NCBI GenBank assembly: GCA_028277965.1
Contig: JANQFF010000131.1
Location: forward strand, 1 to 47,446
Length of the DNA: 47,446 bases
Direction: 5' to 3'
DNA from: Pseudomonadales bacterium
GTDB taxonomy: Bacteria > Pseudomonadota > Gammaproteobacteria > Pseudomonadales > Azotimanducaceae
Each line of letters opens with the position of its first letter. The first letter of the stretch is position 1. Shown here piece by piece: positions 15,761-24,583 of this stretch. Under the pieces are notes generated by a model that was not told the DNA's origin, did not search any database, and saw only the letters and a list, made by a program, of their open reading frames with translations. The translations under genes were made by a program, and so were the position numbers.

Positions 15761-16771
15761 TTTCGCGTATGGAATCGCGCACCTGCAGCGTATCTGCTGG
15801 ACCCGGTCTATCGCATAGACGCCCAGGGCCACGATGCAGATGAGGTTCTGCACCGCTTCGGGTTGACCCGCGACGCGTTGCACGATGCAGGCCAGTATGT
15901 GTCCGCAGATCAGTTTTACGGGGTGATCGAGGCGTTTATTGTGGATCTTGCGGTCCCTGAAGTGGGATTTGCGCAGCCAGAATCCCTCCAGCTGCTGAAT
16001 ACGGGGATGGCCGGACTCGCAGCGATGACAGCCGCGGATCTGGGATCGGCGATGGCATTCACCATGGAGTACCAGGACCTGCTCGCGGTACCTGTGCAGG
16101 TTGACCAGGCCGTACGTGGCGATGGTTGCCATGTGATTTTCGGCGATGTTGTCGGGTTTGAGGGTCCTGAGCCGGACTGGTTGAGACCGTGGGCCGTTGA
16201 AACAACGTTATCAGCGTTGGTACTTCAGTTGCAGGCGATGCACGTGAGTCCGGTAGAAGTCCGCATCGATTACTCGCGCCCCACGCACGCGAACATTTAT
16301 GAAGAAACCTGTTCATGTCCGCTGATATTTGAGGCGGACATCTGTGAGCTCGTGTTTCCGGAAAGGGCGCTCGCTTTCCCCCAGGCGACCGCCAATCCGC
16401 TGGCTCATGCCATCGCCAGGCGTCAGTGTGAAGAGAGTATCAGGAAGTCAGTTAATCAATACGATCTGGTGGAACGTATTGAGGGCCTCGTGCTCTCATC
16501 CACAGGTGCTGTCCCCACGATCGGCGAGATGGCGGTGGGCCTGGGCTTAAGCCAGCGCACCTTGCAGCGGCGGCTGAATTCAGCGGGAACGAGTTACCGC
16601 GAGGTGGTAGCGCGCACACGCCATCGCCTGGCGTGTGAGCTTCTGTCGGGGACAACCATGCCGGTCAAAGAGATAGCGTATCTGACGGGCTATACGGAGG
16701 TGGCCAATTTCTCGGCAGCGTTCAAGATACTGGCTGGCCACTCACCGATGGCCTATCGTATGAAGAGTTGA
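15758..16771 (+). CDS. AraC family transcriptional regulator
   Basis: A 337-residue regulator. The N-terminal 200 residues match the arabinose-binding-like domain found in OruR/ArgR-type AraC members (YRIDAQGHDADEVLHRFGL; the stretch MHVSPVEVRIDYSRP). The C-terminal double helix-turn-helix is clear: PTIGEMAVGLGLSQRTLQRR followed by TMPVKEIAYLTGYTEVANFS and the closing FKILAGHSP. The start ATG 15758 follows an operator-like repeat; the longer frame upstream is antisense to the Rieske gene. It probably senses a pathway compound and controls the divergent Rieske trio and the LLM-PQQ operon that begins 14 bases after its stop. Confidence 0.93.
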   Translation: MFRVWNRAPAAYLLDPVYRIDAQGHDADEVLHRFGLTRDALHDAGQYVSADQFYGVIEAFIVDLAVPEVGFAQPESLQLLNTGMAGLAAMTAADLGSAMAFTMEYQDLLAVPVQVDQAVRGDGCHVIFGDVVGFEGPEPDWLRPWAVETTLSALVLQLQAMHVSPVEVRIDYSRPTHANIYEETCSCPLIFEADICELVFPERALAFPQATANPLAHAIARRQCEESIRKSVNQYDLVERIEGLVLSSTGAVPTIGEMAVGLGLSQRTLQRRLNSAGTSYREVVARTRHRLACELLSGTTMPVKEIAYLTGYTEVANFSAAFKILAGHSPMAYRMKS

Positions 16772-16785
16772 CCTGGGGAGGTTGT

Positions 16786-17628
16786 ATGGATATCGGTATT
16801 TCCAATTTTCCGACGGCGTACTCGATGAATGCTGTCGATCTGGCGAGAGCCCTGGAGGAACGGGGTTTTGAGTCGTTGTGGGTGGTTGAACACACTCATG
16901 TACCGGCATCCCGGCGCACGCCATACCCGATGGGTGGCGATCTCCCGAGTATCTACTGGGAAGCATATGAGCCTTTTACGTATCTCGCGCAAGCAGCAGC
17001 AGTTACCGAGAACCTGAAAGTCGGGACAGGGATCTGCCTGGTTCCTGAGCACCACCCAATCGCGCTGGCCAAACGCGTGGCTTCCCTTGATGCCATATCT
17101 AACGGCCGGTTTCTGTTTGGGGTTGGCGCTGGGTGGCTGGGTGAGGAGCTCGAGAATCACGGGGTTCGCTTTGAGGACCGCTGGAAGGTGTTGCGCGAGC
17201 ATGTCCTCGCCATGCAAGCCTGCTGGACGGAAAAAGATGCGGAATATCACGGTGAGTTTGTGGATTTCGATCCGGTCTGGGTGGAACCCAAACCCGTCAC
17301 CAAACCGCATCCACCAGTGCTCATTGGAGCCACGTCCACCTGGGCGATCAAGCGCATTGCCGAGTATGCGCAAGGTTGGTATCCGGTCCACATTCCGGAG
17401 TTCGACCAGCGGCTCGAGCAGTTGCATGAAGAGCTCGACAAGGTGGGACGTACGATCGATGAAATTGATATCTCGCTGTTAACGATGATCACGGAACCCG
17501 GGCAACTCGTTGAGCTTGCTGGTAAGGGCGTCAATCGGATAGTGCTTTCCCTGCCGACCGGTGACCGTGACGCCAGTCTTCAGGTGCTGGACGGGTATGC
17601 ACAGATTGTCGAATGGGCCAGCACATGA
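16786..17628 (+). CDS. LLM-class flavin/F420-type oxidoreductase
   Basis: A 280-residue luciferase-like TIM-barrel protein. Visible are DIGISNFPTAYSMNAVDLAR, ERGFESLWVVEHTHVP, VGTGICLVPEHHPIALAKR, the LDAISNGRFLFGVGAGW motif and PVLIGATSTWAIKRIAEYAQ. It resembles the family labelled F420-dependent (TIGR03619-like), but in proteobacteria FMN or F420 cannot be told apart by eye. ATG 16786 has GGGGAGGT just upstream and is preferred over a TTG at 16768 inside the previous gene. Its stop overlaps the PQQ dehydrogenase start (ATGA). It could oxidise an alcohol/aldehyde or monooxygenate a pathway intermediate in the cytoplasm. Confidence 0.9.
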   Translation: MDIGISNFPTAYSMNAVDLARALEERGFESLWVVEHTHVPASRRTPYPMGGDLPSIYWEAYEPFTYLAQAAAVTENLKVGTGICLVPEHHPIALAKRVASLDAISNGRFLFGVGAGWLGEELENHGVRFEDRWKVLREHVLAMQACWTEKDAEYHGEFVDFDPVWVEPKPVTKPHPPVLIGATSTWAIKRIAEYAQGWYPVHIPEFDQRLEQLHEELDKVGRTIDEIDISLLTMITEPGQLVELAGKGVNRIVLSLPTGDRDASLQVLDGYAQIVEWAST

Positions 17629-19742
17629 AACGGATGCTCCTGATCACCTTGTGTCTGGCAGGTTGTGCTGAGCCAACGGCGCCGCCCCCAAAGACGACAT
17701 CAGGTTCCGTGGACGATGCCCGTATCATCGCTGCCGCTGAGGTGGAACCGAGCAGCTGGCTGACCTACGGTCAGACGTACAAAGAACAGCGGTTCTCGAC
17801 GCTCAATCAGATCACCCGGGATAACGTGAGTAAGCTGGGGCTTGCGTGGTCCAAACCGATTGGCGGCAATACCGAACGCATGCAGGGTACGCCGCTGGTG
17901 GTTGACGGAGTGATGTATGCCACGAACGGCTGGAGCGTGGTGTATGCCCTGGACGCAGCAACAGGCGAAGAAATCTGGACCTACGATCCGGAAACGGACC
18001 GTGAGTACGTCAAGTATTCGTGTTGTGGCGGTGTCGTTAATCGTGGGGTGGCGGTCTACAAAGGCCGGGTGTACGTCGCGACGTACGATGGCCGTCTGTT
18101 AGCCATTGACGCGGAAACCGGTCAGGAAGTCTGGGATGTGGACACCTGGCACCCGTCAGCACTCGGGCGTTTCAACATCTCGGGTGCGCCACGGGCAGCG
18201 TCCGGCAAGATTTTCATAGGCAACGGTAGCTCTGAAGCCGGGAAAAGGCGTGGGTATGTCACCGCCTATGATGCTGCCACGGGTGAGATCGCGTGGCGGT
18301 TCTACCTGGTGCCAGGTGATCCATCGCAACCGTTTGAGCACCCCGAGATGGAAATGGCAGCCAAAACGTGGGGGGGTGAGTGGTGGAAACTCGGCGGCGG
18401 TGGTACCGCATGGAATTCCCTCGTTTACGACGAGGAGCTCAATTCCCTCTATATCGGTGTGGGTAATGGTGCACCCTGGCCACGGGACATCCGCTCTCCG
18501 GGTGGCGGAGATGATCTCTTCCTGACGGCCATTGTGTCAGTCGATGCAGATACGGGGCGGATGAACTGGTACTACCAGACGGTGCCGGGGGATAACTGGG
18601 ATTACAGCGCAGCGATGGATATTGCGCTTGGCGATATGGTGGTGGACGGTGAGCCTCGCAAGGTACTCCTGCAGGCACCTAAAAACGGGTTTTTCTATGT
18701 GATCGACCGGACGAACGGGGAACTCCTGAGAGCGCACCCGTATACGGAACACATCAGCTGGGCAACTCATGTCGACATGGAAACCGGACGACCCGTGGAA
18801 AATCCCGAGGTGGTATTCGAACGGGAGCCCCAGTGGATTATCCCGGCAAACGCTGGTGCGCATAACTGGGAACCGATGTCGTTCGATGAGCGCCAGGGCA
18901 TCATGTATTTCTACTACCACGACTACGCGAACTTCTATTCGCTGGACGAGCACTTTGTCGAAACGGGGGAGTACATTATCGAGGAAGTGGGTTTGAGCCT
19001 CGGCATTGGCTACGGCGCCTACCGGGAACGGCTGATGAAAGAGTCCCCCAACGAACGCCATCCTACAACCGGGTTTCTCGGCGCCTTCGATCCGTTGAGT
19101 GGGCAATACCGCTGGCGGGTGCAGCTCGACACGGGATTCAACGGGGGCGTACTTGCAACGACCACGGGTGTCCTCTTCCACGGCGAAGGTACGGGTGTCA
19201 TGACCGCTCGGGATTCGGATACGGGTGATGTACTCTGGCACTACAACGCCAAAGGTTCGTTCTCATCTTCGATGATCAGCTACGCCATCGACGGCACACA
19301 GTATGTTGCAACGATGGTGAGTGGCAGCCTGGACTACGCAACACCCGGCACGTTGCTGGTGTTCAGGTTGAACGGTGACGCAGCCCAACCCGAACCGTCG
19401 GTCAGGGACAGGACCATTCCTGAACAACCACCGCAGACAGCAAGCGTTGAAGAACTGGATGCGGGTAACACGCTCTACCACGCTCAATGCGCCATCTGTC
19501 ACCGGGGTCTGGGGCAACCATCGGTTGTGGCTTCCGCTTCGCCCGATCTCAGGCGAATGAGTGCCGAAACACGCGATGCGTTTGAAGCCATCGTGCTGGG
19601 CGGGATGAAGAGCGATCTGGGGATGCCGGCATTTAATGAAGCCTTGAGCGTAGAAGAGGTTCGTGCGATCAAAGCGTTCATCTCGGAAAAGGCCAGGGAG
19701 GCGCGCGCGGAACAGTTAGCTGAACAAAACACCCGAAGCTGA
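17625..19742 (+). CDS. PQQ-dependent quinohaemoprotein alcohol dehydrogenase, lipoprotein
   Basis: A 705-residue type II (quinohaemoprotein) dehydrogenase. It begins with a lipoprotein signal (MKRMLLITLCLAGC, Cys 14). The eight-bladed propeller shows repeated W-motifs (AxDAxTGxxxW), the vicinal C133-C134 disulphide pair over PQQ (YSCCGGVVNRG) and the active-site block GDNWDYSAAMDIALGDM. The residue two after the probable catalytic Asp is Ser, not the extra Asp of lanthanide enzymes, so a Ca-type site is likely. The C-terminal cytochrome c domain has C622-AI-C625-H626 and an axial Met near 667 (GMPAF). It oxidises alcohols in the periplasm and passes electrons to the respiratory chain. Start taken at the ATGA overlap with the LLM gene. 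Confidence 0.93.
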   Translation: MKRMLLITLCLAGCAEPTAPPPKTTSGSVDDARIIAAAEVEPSSWLTYGQTYKEQRFSTLNQITRDNVSKLGLAWSKPIGGNTERMQGTPLVVDGVMYATNGWSVVYALDAATGEEIWTYDPETDREYVKYSCCGGVVNRGVAVYKGRVYVATYDGRLLAIDAETGQEVWDVDTWHPSALGRFNISGAPRAASGKIFIGNGSSEAGKRRGYVTAYDAATGEIAWRFYLVPGDPSQPFEHPEMEMAAKTWGGEWWKLGGGGTAWNSLVYDEELNSLYIGVGNGAPWPRDIRSPGGGDDLFLTAIVSVDADTGRMNWYYQTVPGDNWDYSAAMDIALGDMVVDGEPRKVLLQAPKNGFFYVIDRTNGELLRAHPYTEHISWATHVDMETGRPVENPEVVFEREPQWIIPANAGAHNWEPMSFDERQGIMYFYYHDYANFYSLDEHFVETGEYIIEEVGLSLGIGYGAYRERLMKESPNERHPTTGFLGAFDPLSGQYRWRVQLDTGFNGGVLATTTGVLFHGEGTGVMTARDSDTGDVLWHYNAKGSFSSSMISYAIDGTQYVATMVSGSLDYATPGTLLVFRLNGDAAQPEPSVRDRTIPEQPPQTASVEELDAGNTLYHAQCAICHRGLGQPSVVASASPDLRRMSAETRDAFEAIVLGGMKSDLGMPAFNEALSVEEVRAIKAFISEKAREARAEQLAEQNTRS

Positions 19743-19768
19743 CTAGAATAGGCGGATAGGAGGGGGCA

Positions 19769-20215
19769 ATGCGTTATTTCGGAATTCTTGTCTTGATGGT
19801 GGTTCCGCTCACTGCGAATACCCATCACGCGTTTTCTTCAGAGTTCGACGCAGACCGGCCATTCCGTGTGACGGGCACCATCGTTCGCGTCGAATGGATC
19901 AACCCACACAGTTGGGTGCACATCGACGTGACAATGGACGACGGTTCGGTTGTACCCTGGATGATGGAAGGCGGAACTCCCAACACGCTTCTCCGTGCTG
20001 GTCTGACGAGGAGCCTCCTGCAGCCGGGTACGGAGGTCATTGTTCGTGGGTATCAGAGCAAAGATCCTGATTGTGAACCTAAATGTCGAGGCAGCGGGCG
20101 TGATATCACCTTTATCGATGGCAGGCGGATATTCATGGGTTCGTCGGGGACGGGAGCACCCAGGGATGGTGCTGACCCCAGCGAAGGTGGTGGTGAACAG
20201 GCCCTCCCGGAGTAG
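19769..20215 (+). CDS. DUF6152-like exported protein
   Basis: A 148-residue protein with a signal peptide (MRYFGILVLMVVPLTANT) followed by HHAFSSEFDADRPFRVTGTIVRVEWINPHSWVHIDV-type sequence, which I recognise as the DUF6152 family: small exported OB-like domains with conserved HHAF and NPHxW motifs. Function of the family is unknown, but it is often encoded next to PQQ dehydrogenases or similar periplasmic enzymes. Two Cys residues (DCEPKC) in the mature part might form a disulphide. It starts 26 bases after the PQQ dehydrogenase with AGGAGGGGG as ribosome site, and the next gene begins at the base after its stop. Confidence 0.82.
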   Translation: MRYFGILVLMVVPLTANTHHAFSSEFDADRPFRVTGTIVRVEWINPHSWVHIDVTMDDGSVVPWMMEGGTPNTLLRAGLTRSLLQPGTEVIVRGYQSKDPDCEPKCRGSGRDITFIDGRRIFMGSSGTGAPRDGADPSEGGGEQALPE

Positions 20216-21055
20216 ATGATGAGAGTACTCCCCCTGATTGTCCTGTTTCTGGCGGGTTGCGTGTCCACCGCCGTGACAGACGAACAAACGACGGACAAAA
20301 AAACGACAGCTGAACAAACAACAGGAGTTCCCGATCTGAACGGTCTCTGGCAGGCTGTCGGGCACGCTCACTGGAACCTTGAAGGTCAGCATGCGTTCAA
20401 AGGACCGGCAACCCATTTGCTGGGCGCTTTTGGCGGGGTGCCAGCGAGTCTCAACTATGTAGTTGGCGGGGAGATACCGTACACAGACGAAGCGCGTGAG
20501 CAACGGGACAAGTATCGTGCTGAGTGGTTTCAGTGGGATCCGGTGGTGAAGTGTTACATCCCCGGGATACCGCGGCAGACCTACATGCCGTTCCCGTTCC
20601 ATATCGTTCAGTCAGAAAACAAGGTCTTCATGGCGTACGAGTTTGGCAGTAACAGCCGGCTCATCCACATGGACCGCCCTGGAACGAGAGCCGAATTACC
20701 CTCATGGATGGGGTATTCCCTTGGTCGCTGGGAAGGCGAGACGCTGGTCATTGAAGTGACCGACCAGGTGCCTGATACCTGGCTCGATGCGTCAGGCAAC
20801 TTCCACAGCGAGGCGCTCAAAGTGACTGAGCGCTATACACTGGTTGGCGACAATCACATCAACTACGAAGCGGTGATTGAAGATCCGGAAGTCTTTACGC
20901 GCCCCTGGACCATACGTATGCCGTTGTACCGTCGTCTTGAAGAGAACGCGCAACTGCTTGAATATAAATGTATCCCGTTTGCGGAGGATGCCGTTTACGG
21001 GCACCTGCGCCAGGGAGAAGACCGCAACAAACCCACCCTCAAGAACCTGCACTGA
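20216..21055 (+). CDS. Exported lipoprotein of unknown function (paralogue of 21063-22061)
   Basis: A 279-residue lipoprotein (MMRVLPLIVLFLAGC, Cys 15), then a Thr/Lys-rich linker (TTDKKTTAEQTTG) and a globular domain with DLNGLWQAVG, CYIPGIPRQTYMPFPF, GRWEGETLVIEVT and YTLVGDNHINYEA. The same order of blocks (LQGTW, CxxG, GxWEGDTFVVTTT, ERFTRLDEDTLEYR) is found in the next gene, so the two are related. I know this type of protein only as an uncharacterised companion of DUF6152 genes. It starts immediately after the DUF6152 stop and belongs to the PQQ operon; a periplasmic, membrane-anchored accessory role is likely. Confidence 0.8.
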   Translation: MMRVLPLIVLFLAGCVSTAVTDEQTTDKKTTAEQTTGVPDLNGLWQAVGHAHWNLEGQHAFKGPATHLLGAFGGVPASLNYVVGGEIPYTDEAREQRDKYRAEWFQWDPVVKCYIPGIPRQTYMPFPFHIVQSENKVFMAYEFGSNSRLIHMDRPGTRAELPSWMGYSLGRWEGETLVIEVTDQVPDTWLDASGNFHSEALKVTERYTLVGDNHINYEAVIEDPEVFTRPWTIRMPLYRRLEENAQLLEYKCIPFAEDAVYGHLRQGEDRNKPTLKNLH

Positions 21056-21062
21056 GGTGATC

Positions 21063-22061
21063 ATGAAAACGTTGACCAGCTTGTTTTTATTCGGATTTGC
21101 GGCATCTGCAATAGCAGATGTTCCGCTTACTTCCTGGGGTAAACCCAGTCTGCAGGGGACATGGGATTTCAAGACTGCAACGCCGTACGAACGTCCGGAG
21201 CAATATGCGGACAGGGAATTTCTGACTGAAGAAGAAGTGGCGGAACTCGAGCAGCGACGGAAAACGGCGCTGGATGCCCGGGCCAGTGTGGACTTCGAGG
21301 AGGCAGCTAAAAACGAGGGGCAGCAAAGCGACCTCGATGTGGGCTACAACGCCTTCTTCCTGGATATCGGTACTGAGTACTCCAAAGCTCGCCGTACGTC
21401 GCTGGTGGTGGATCCTCCCAACGGACGACTTCCGCCGGTATCCAAAGAAGCTATTGCCAGATATGTAGCCGAGCGGGACCTTTGGGAGCAGCCACCCAGG
21501 GGACCCGAGGACCGAAACAGCTACGACCGCTGTATCAAAGGCTTCAACGCGGGGCCGCCGATGACCTCGGGTGCGTATAACAACATCATGCAGATTGTGG
21601 AGTCACCATCACACGTCGTCATACATGTCGAAATGGTCAACGATCACAGGGTGATACCAACCAATGGTGGCGAAGACCTGCCGTCTCACATGCGTTTCTG
21701 GAATGGGAATTCCACCGGTGTCTGGGAAGGGGACACGTTTGTCGTGACCACCACCAACTTCAACGACAAGCAGATGTTCCGCCTCACGGGTCCTGACATG
21801 AAACTCGTGGAGCGCTTCACCCGGCTGGATGAAGATACCCTGGAATACCGCTACACGGTGCAGGACAGCTTTGCCTACGAAGCACCGTTTACTGTGGTTC
21901 AGGAACTCAACCGCACCGATGCGGACGTGTACGAGTATGCCTGCCACGAGGGAAACTATGCGATGTCGTTGATGCTGAAAGGCGCGCGTAAACAGGAAGA
22001 CGACGGCACGGCAGATCAGGACGACACCTGGCTGCCGTCGTGGAGCAAGCCGAGGGAATAG
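21063..22061 (+). CDS. Exported protein of unknown function, related to the preceding lipoprotein
   Basis: A 332-residue protein with a type I signal peptide (MKTLTSLFLFGFAASAIA, cleaved before DVP). The mature part opens with SWGKPSLQGTWDFKTATPYE and later has DRCIKGFNAGPPMTSGAYNN, FWNGNSTGVWEGDTFVVTTT, LVERFTRLDEDTLEYRYTV and YEYACHEGNYAMSLML. The W-E-G-D/E-T-F/L-V block and the ERF/ERY block align with the upstream lipoprotein. The frame is open to 20877 but GAGGTG before ATG 21063 decides the start. It ends the plus-strand operon that begins with the AraC gene. Function unknown. Confidence 0.85.
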   Translation: MKTLTSLFLFGFAASAIADVPLTSWGKPSLQGTWDFKTATPYERPEQYADREFLTEEEVAELEQRRKTALDARASVDFEEAAKNEGQQSDLDVGYNAFFLDIGTEYSKARRTSLVVDPPNGRLPPVSKEAIARYVAERDLWEQPPRGPEDRNSYDRCIKGFNAGPPMTSGAYNNIMQIVESPSHVVIHVEMVNDHRVIPTNGGEDLPSHMRFWNGNSTGVWEGDTFVVTTTNFNDKQMFRLTGPDMKLVERFTRLDEDTLEYRYTVQDSFAYEAPFTVVQELNRTDADVYEYACHEGNYAMSLMLKGARKQEDDGTADQDDTWLPSWSKPRE

Positions 22062-22075
22062 GTCGCTCCTGGCTC

Positions 22076-22098
22076 TGTAGGAGCGGCTTTAGCCGCGA
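22076..22098 (+). repeat. REP-like palindrome, single unit
   Basis: One 23-base copy (TGTAGGAGCGGCTTTAGCCG+CGA) between the convergent ends of the PQQ operon (stop 22061) and the aspartoacylase-like gene (stop 22108). It is identical to the copy at 5571-5593. Its place between converging genes fits a transcript-end or mRNA-protecting role. Confidence 0.85.
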
Positions 22099-22107
22099 TT
22101 GTTGAGC

Positions 22108-23103
22108 TCAAGTTTCCTCAATGAAATAACAGAGGCAGTCCTGCCGGATCACCTCAGGATCGGTTGTATACATCGCGGGAATGACATCCTGGAGCAGGCT
22201 GATATCGCCGTGAGTTTCCTGCAGGTACAACCCGGTGACGTCTTCCCCGGCATCGTTGCGTACCGTCAGGCTGTGGTTCAAGGGCTGCCGCGTGAAACCA
22301 AACTCCGCACCTGCGGGTACCGAATGAAAGTTCACAGCCTCCATGCCTGCTGTCAGGATGAGATCGTCCGTTGCCAGGTGCAGGTCGGGATCGTCCGCGA
22401 AGTCAAAGGTTGCCTCTTCGTTGACGAATACCCGAGCGACAGAACGGTACACGCGAGGAGTGCCCGATGAGGCGTCAGGCAGCGCATCGAGTTCTGTCAG
22501 GCGAGTCATGAGATCGAGGGTTCGTATATCGCTCTCAGCGTAACCCACCGGTCCCACTTCAACCGTGATGGACGGACACATGGAAGCAAGCGGCCGGATA
22601 ATGACCGTATCCGGTGTTTCAACGTACATGGCATGGTCAGAGAAGGTGTATGCCAGCGCCAGGGCGCTCGGGCTGATCTCGGTCACAACCGAGTAGTGTG
22701 GATTGCGTCCGGTGTTGTTGTGAATATCCACGGCGGCAAAGAGAGCCTGATTGGACAGGGTGTCCAGCACGGCTGCTGCGAGCGGATCCGGTGGATTCCA
22801 GATGCGGTTGAAGTCTTGCTGATCGGACAGATGCCGGACATTTTCAGCCGCTGCAGCAGGATTGCCAACAAAGAGCAGTATCGTTCGCCCCGGTGGTGTA
22901 CCAGTGGCCATGAGTTCACACAAAGCACTCCACCCGCTGGTTTCGTTGCCATGCAGAAGGGTGGAGATGAACAGAGGCGGTTCGCGTTCACCTGCAATGC
23001 GCACCAGAGAAGGGCCACCCAGCAACGCGTTCAGATCTCGACTGCTTGTTTCGAATAATCCGGCTGGAGGTTCGTCAAATACCCTGAGATCTATATCGGC
23101 CAC
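22108..23103 (-). CDS. Succinylglutamate desuccinylase/aspartoacylase family hydrolase
   Basis: A 331-residue zinc hydrolase of the M14-like AstE/AspA family. The zinc motif H51-GN-E54 (LLHGNETSGW) and the third ligand H128 (VDIHNNTG) are present, with DFNRIW and a later ITVEVGPVG that may carry the catalytic Glu. A longer frame starts at 23187, but GTG 23101-23103 just before the domain overlaps the GCS2 gene end by only 13 bases and is preferred. Family members remove an acyl group from an amino acid amide. Coupling to a GCS2-type ligase suggests one builds and the other trims a glutamyl or similar amide. No succinylglutamate pathway genes are nearby. Confidence 0.85.
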   Translation of the reverse strand: MADIDLRVFDEPPAGLFETSSRDLNALLGGPSLVRIAGEREPPLFISTLLHGNETSGWSALCELMATGTPPGRTILLFVGNPAAAAENVRHLSDQQDFNRIWNPPDPLAAAVLDTLSNQALFAAVDIHNNTGRNPHYSVVTEISPSALALAYTFSDHAMYVETPDTVIIRPLASMCPSITVEVGPVGYAESDIRTLDLMTRLTELDALPDASSGTPRVYRSVARVFVNEEATFDFADDPDLHLATDDLILTAGMEAVNFHSVPAGAEFGFTRQPLNHSLTVRNDAGEDVTGLYLQETHGDISLLQDVIPAMYTTDPEVIRQDCLCYFIEET

Positions 23104-24509
23104 GCATGTACCGGCAGGTGGCTTTCCTGTTGCGTCTGGTAGGCCAGAACCAGGTCGTTCAGTGTGGCATCGTTGGATTGCAGCCACCGGCGCTGCCAGC
23201 CCGCGCCGTTCTGGGCGTTGTCGGCCCTGGCGCCCACAATGTCGAGGTATTCGGAAATCTCCCCGCCAGGGATGTCCAGTGATTCAAGCCCTCTGATGGC
23301 CAGCGGCAAGAGGTCGTTTGTGATGAGATTCCGCATGCTAACCTCACCTTCTCCCCAGCGGACCCGTGCATTCAGTCCATAGCGGGCAGCGTTGTAGAAG
23401 TTTTCCCGTGCGTCGCTGAAAGACAGTTGATCTTCGAGTGGGTCCTGCAATCGCAGGCCTGCAACCATGCCGTAGTAGAAAGCAGCATTCGCCACGCAGT
23501 CTTTGAGTGTGGGACCTGCGCTTGGCACTCTCTGCTCGATGCGCAGGTGCAGCTGACCATCAAAGTCGAAACCGAGCAGCGGTCGGACCCAGCGCCATAA
23601 CGTTCCGTTCTGAAATCTGAGGTGAGCAAAACGCTCGGGTGGTGCATCCTGGACCATGGGAATCAGGATCAGGTGATCGCGGCGATTCTCTTCGAAGAGT
23701 TCGAACAAGGATTCGTGGACATAGTCGTTACCGAACGTCACACGTGGAAGATTGCGCGGACCGACACTGACGCTCTGTTCGAACAATGGAATGCGAGACT
23801 CGTCCCAGAGGTTGTGACCGAACAACAACGGCGCATTGGCAGCGACCGCTACCAGAGGAGCGCTGGTGATGAGGCTTGCGTTGAAGTCGCGTACGGCAAA
23901 TTCCGGTCGACACTGCAGATGGATCTGAAATGACGTTGCCGCTGCCTCCAGCATGACGTCGTGGTGTACCAGGTTGAGCGATTCGTGACCGTCTCCGCCC
24001 TCAATGTCGATCTGGAGATGCTGGCCATCACGGAGTGCTATGACCCGGTCATTCAATGACTGGTAACGGATCATCTCGGACATGTTGCTGCCGTCGAAAA
24101 CGTCCGGCTGCGCGGTCGGGAGGGTACCTATCGTCACCAGGCCGCAGTTGAGCTTAGCGGCAGTTTTCCGACAGTCTGACCAGGTGGCGTGCAGCTCGTC
24201 GTAAAGGCGGGTGAACACCCGGCCGCTCAATGTGGACGGGCTGCCGTTGAGCTCTATGTTGAAACGGGCAAGCTCCGGCACGACAAGCCCGTTATCCAGG
24301 GTATCCAGAAACTCCTGGTTGTGTGGCCAGGGGTTGCCGTGAGGATCGATGAGCCATGCCTCGAGCTCAAAACCGGCAACGTCACCGCGTGGTGACAGCG
24401 CACCTTTATCGATCTGATCGCGCAACAGCTCCGTTTCACTGTCAAGCAGTTCGCGGAAGCGGCTGAAATCTTCAGCGTCAAAATAGCGGTGAGTAACCTC
24501 GGAACCCAT
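23091..24509 (-). CDS. Glutamate-cysteine ligase family 2 (GCS2) protein
   Basis: A 472-residue ATP-dependent carboxylate-amine ligase of the GCS2 family. Visible blocks are GFELEAWLIDPHGNP (Mg/ATP-binding Glu residues), FNIELNGSPSTL, DIEGGDGHESLNLVHHDVML, TSFQIHLQCRPEFAVRDFNA and LHLRIEQRVPSAGPTLKD. The family joins the gamma- or alpha-carboxyl of Glu to an amine, as in glutathione or related peptides, but many members of this size have no assigned substrate. Its stop codon is inside the start region of the aspartoacylase-like gene. The start ATG 24509 is the first in frame after the intergenic hairpin. Acting on Cys cannot be assumed. Confidence 0.88.
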   Translation of the reverse strand: MGSEVTHRYFDAEDFSRFRELLDSETELLRDQIDKGALSPRGDVAGFELEAWLIDPHGNPWPHNQEFLDTLDNGLVVPELARFNIELNGSPSTLSGRVFTRLYDELHATWSDCRKTAAKLNCGLVTIGTLPTAQPDVFDGSNMSEMIRYQSLNDRVIALRDGQHLQIDIEGGDGHESLNLVHHDVMLEAAATSFQIHLQCRPEFAVRDFNASLITSAPLVAVAANAPLLFGHNLWDESRIPLFEQSVSVGPRNLPRVTFGNDYVHESLFELFEENRRDHLILIPMVQDAPPERFAHLRFQNGTLWRWVRPLLGFDFDGQLHLRIEQRVPSAGPTLKDCVANAAFYYGMVAGLRLQDPLEDQLSFSDARENFYNAARYGLNARVRWGEGEVSMRNLITNDLLPLAIRGLESLDIPGGEISEYLDIVGARADNAQNGAGWQRRWLQSNDATLNDLVLAYQTQQESHLPVHAWPI

Positions 24510-24583
24510 GCAGCAATTTTAGCAATGCTTCAGCGCGGTTCTATAGGGATTTCACGTAGCAAGTATCTCGGCTGAAGTACGTG

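Noticed and set aside
15674-16132. Upstream extension of the VanA-like Rieske frame to 513 residues
   Set aside because: It is antisense to the AraC gene, has no Rieske-family sequence, and the domain begins right at the ATG near 15673.
17625-19742. Lanthanide-dependent PQQ dehydrogenase
   Set aside because: The position two residues after the probable catalytic Asp is Ser, not the Asp needed for lanthanide binding; the same holds (Asn) for the copy at 24636.
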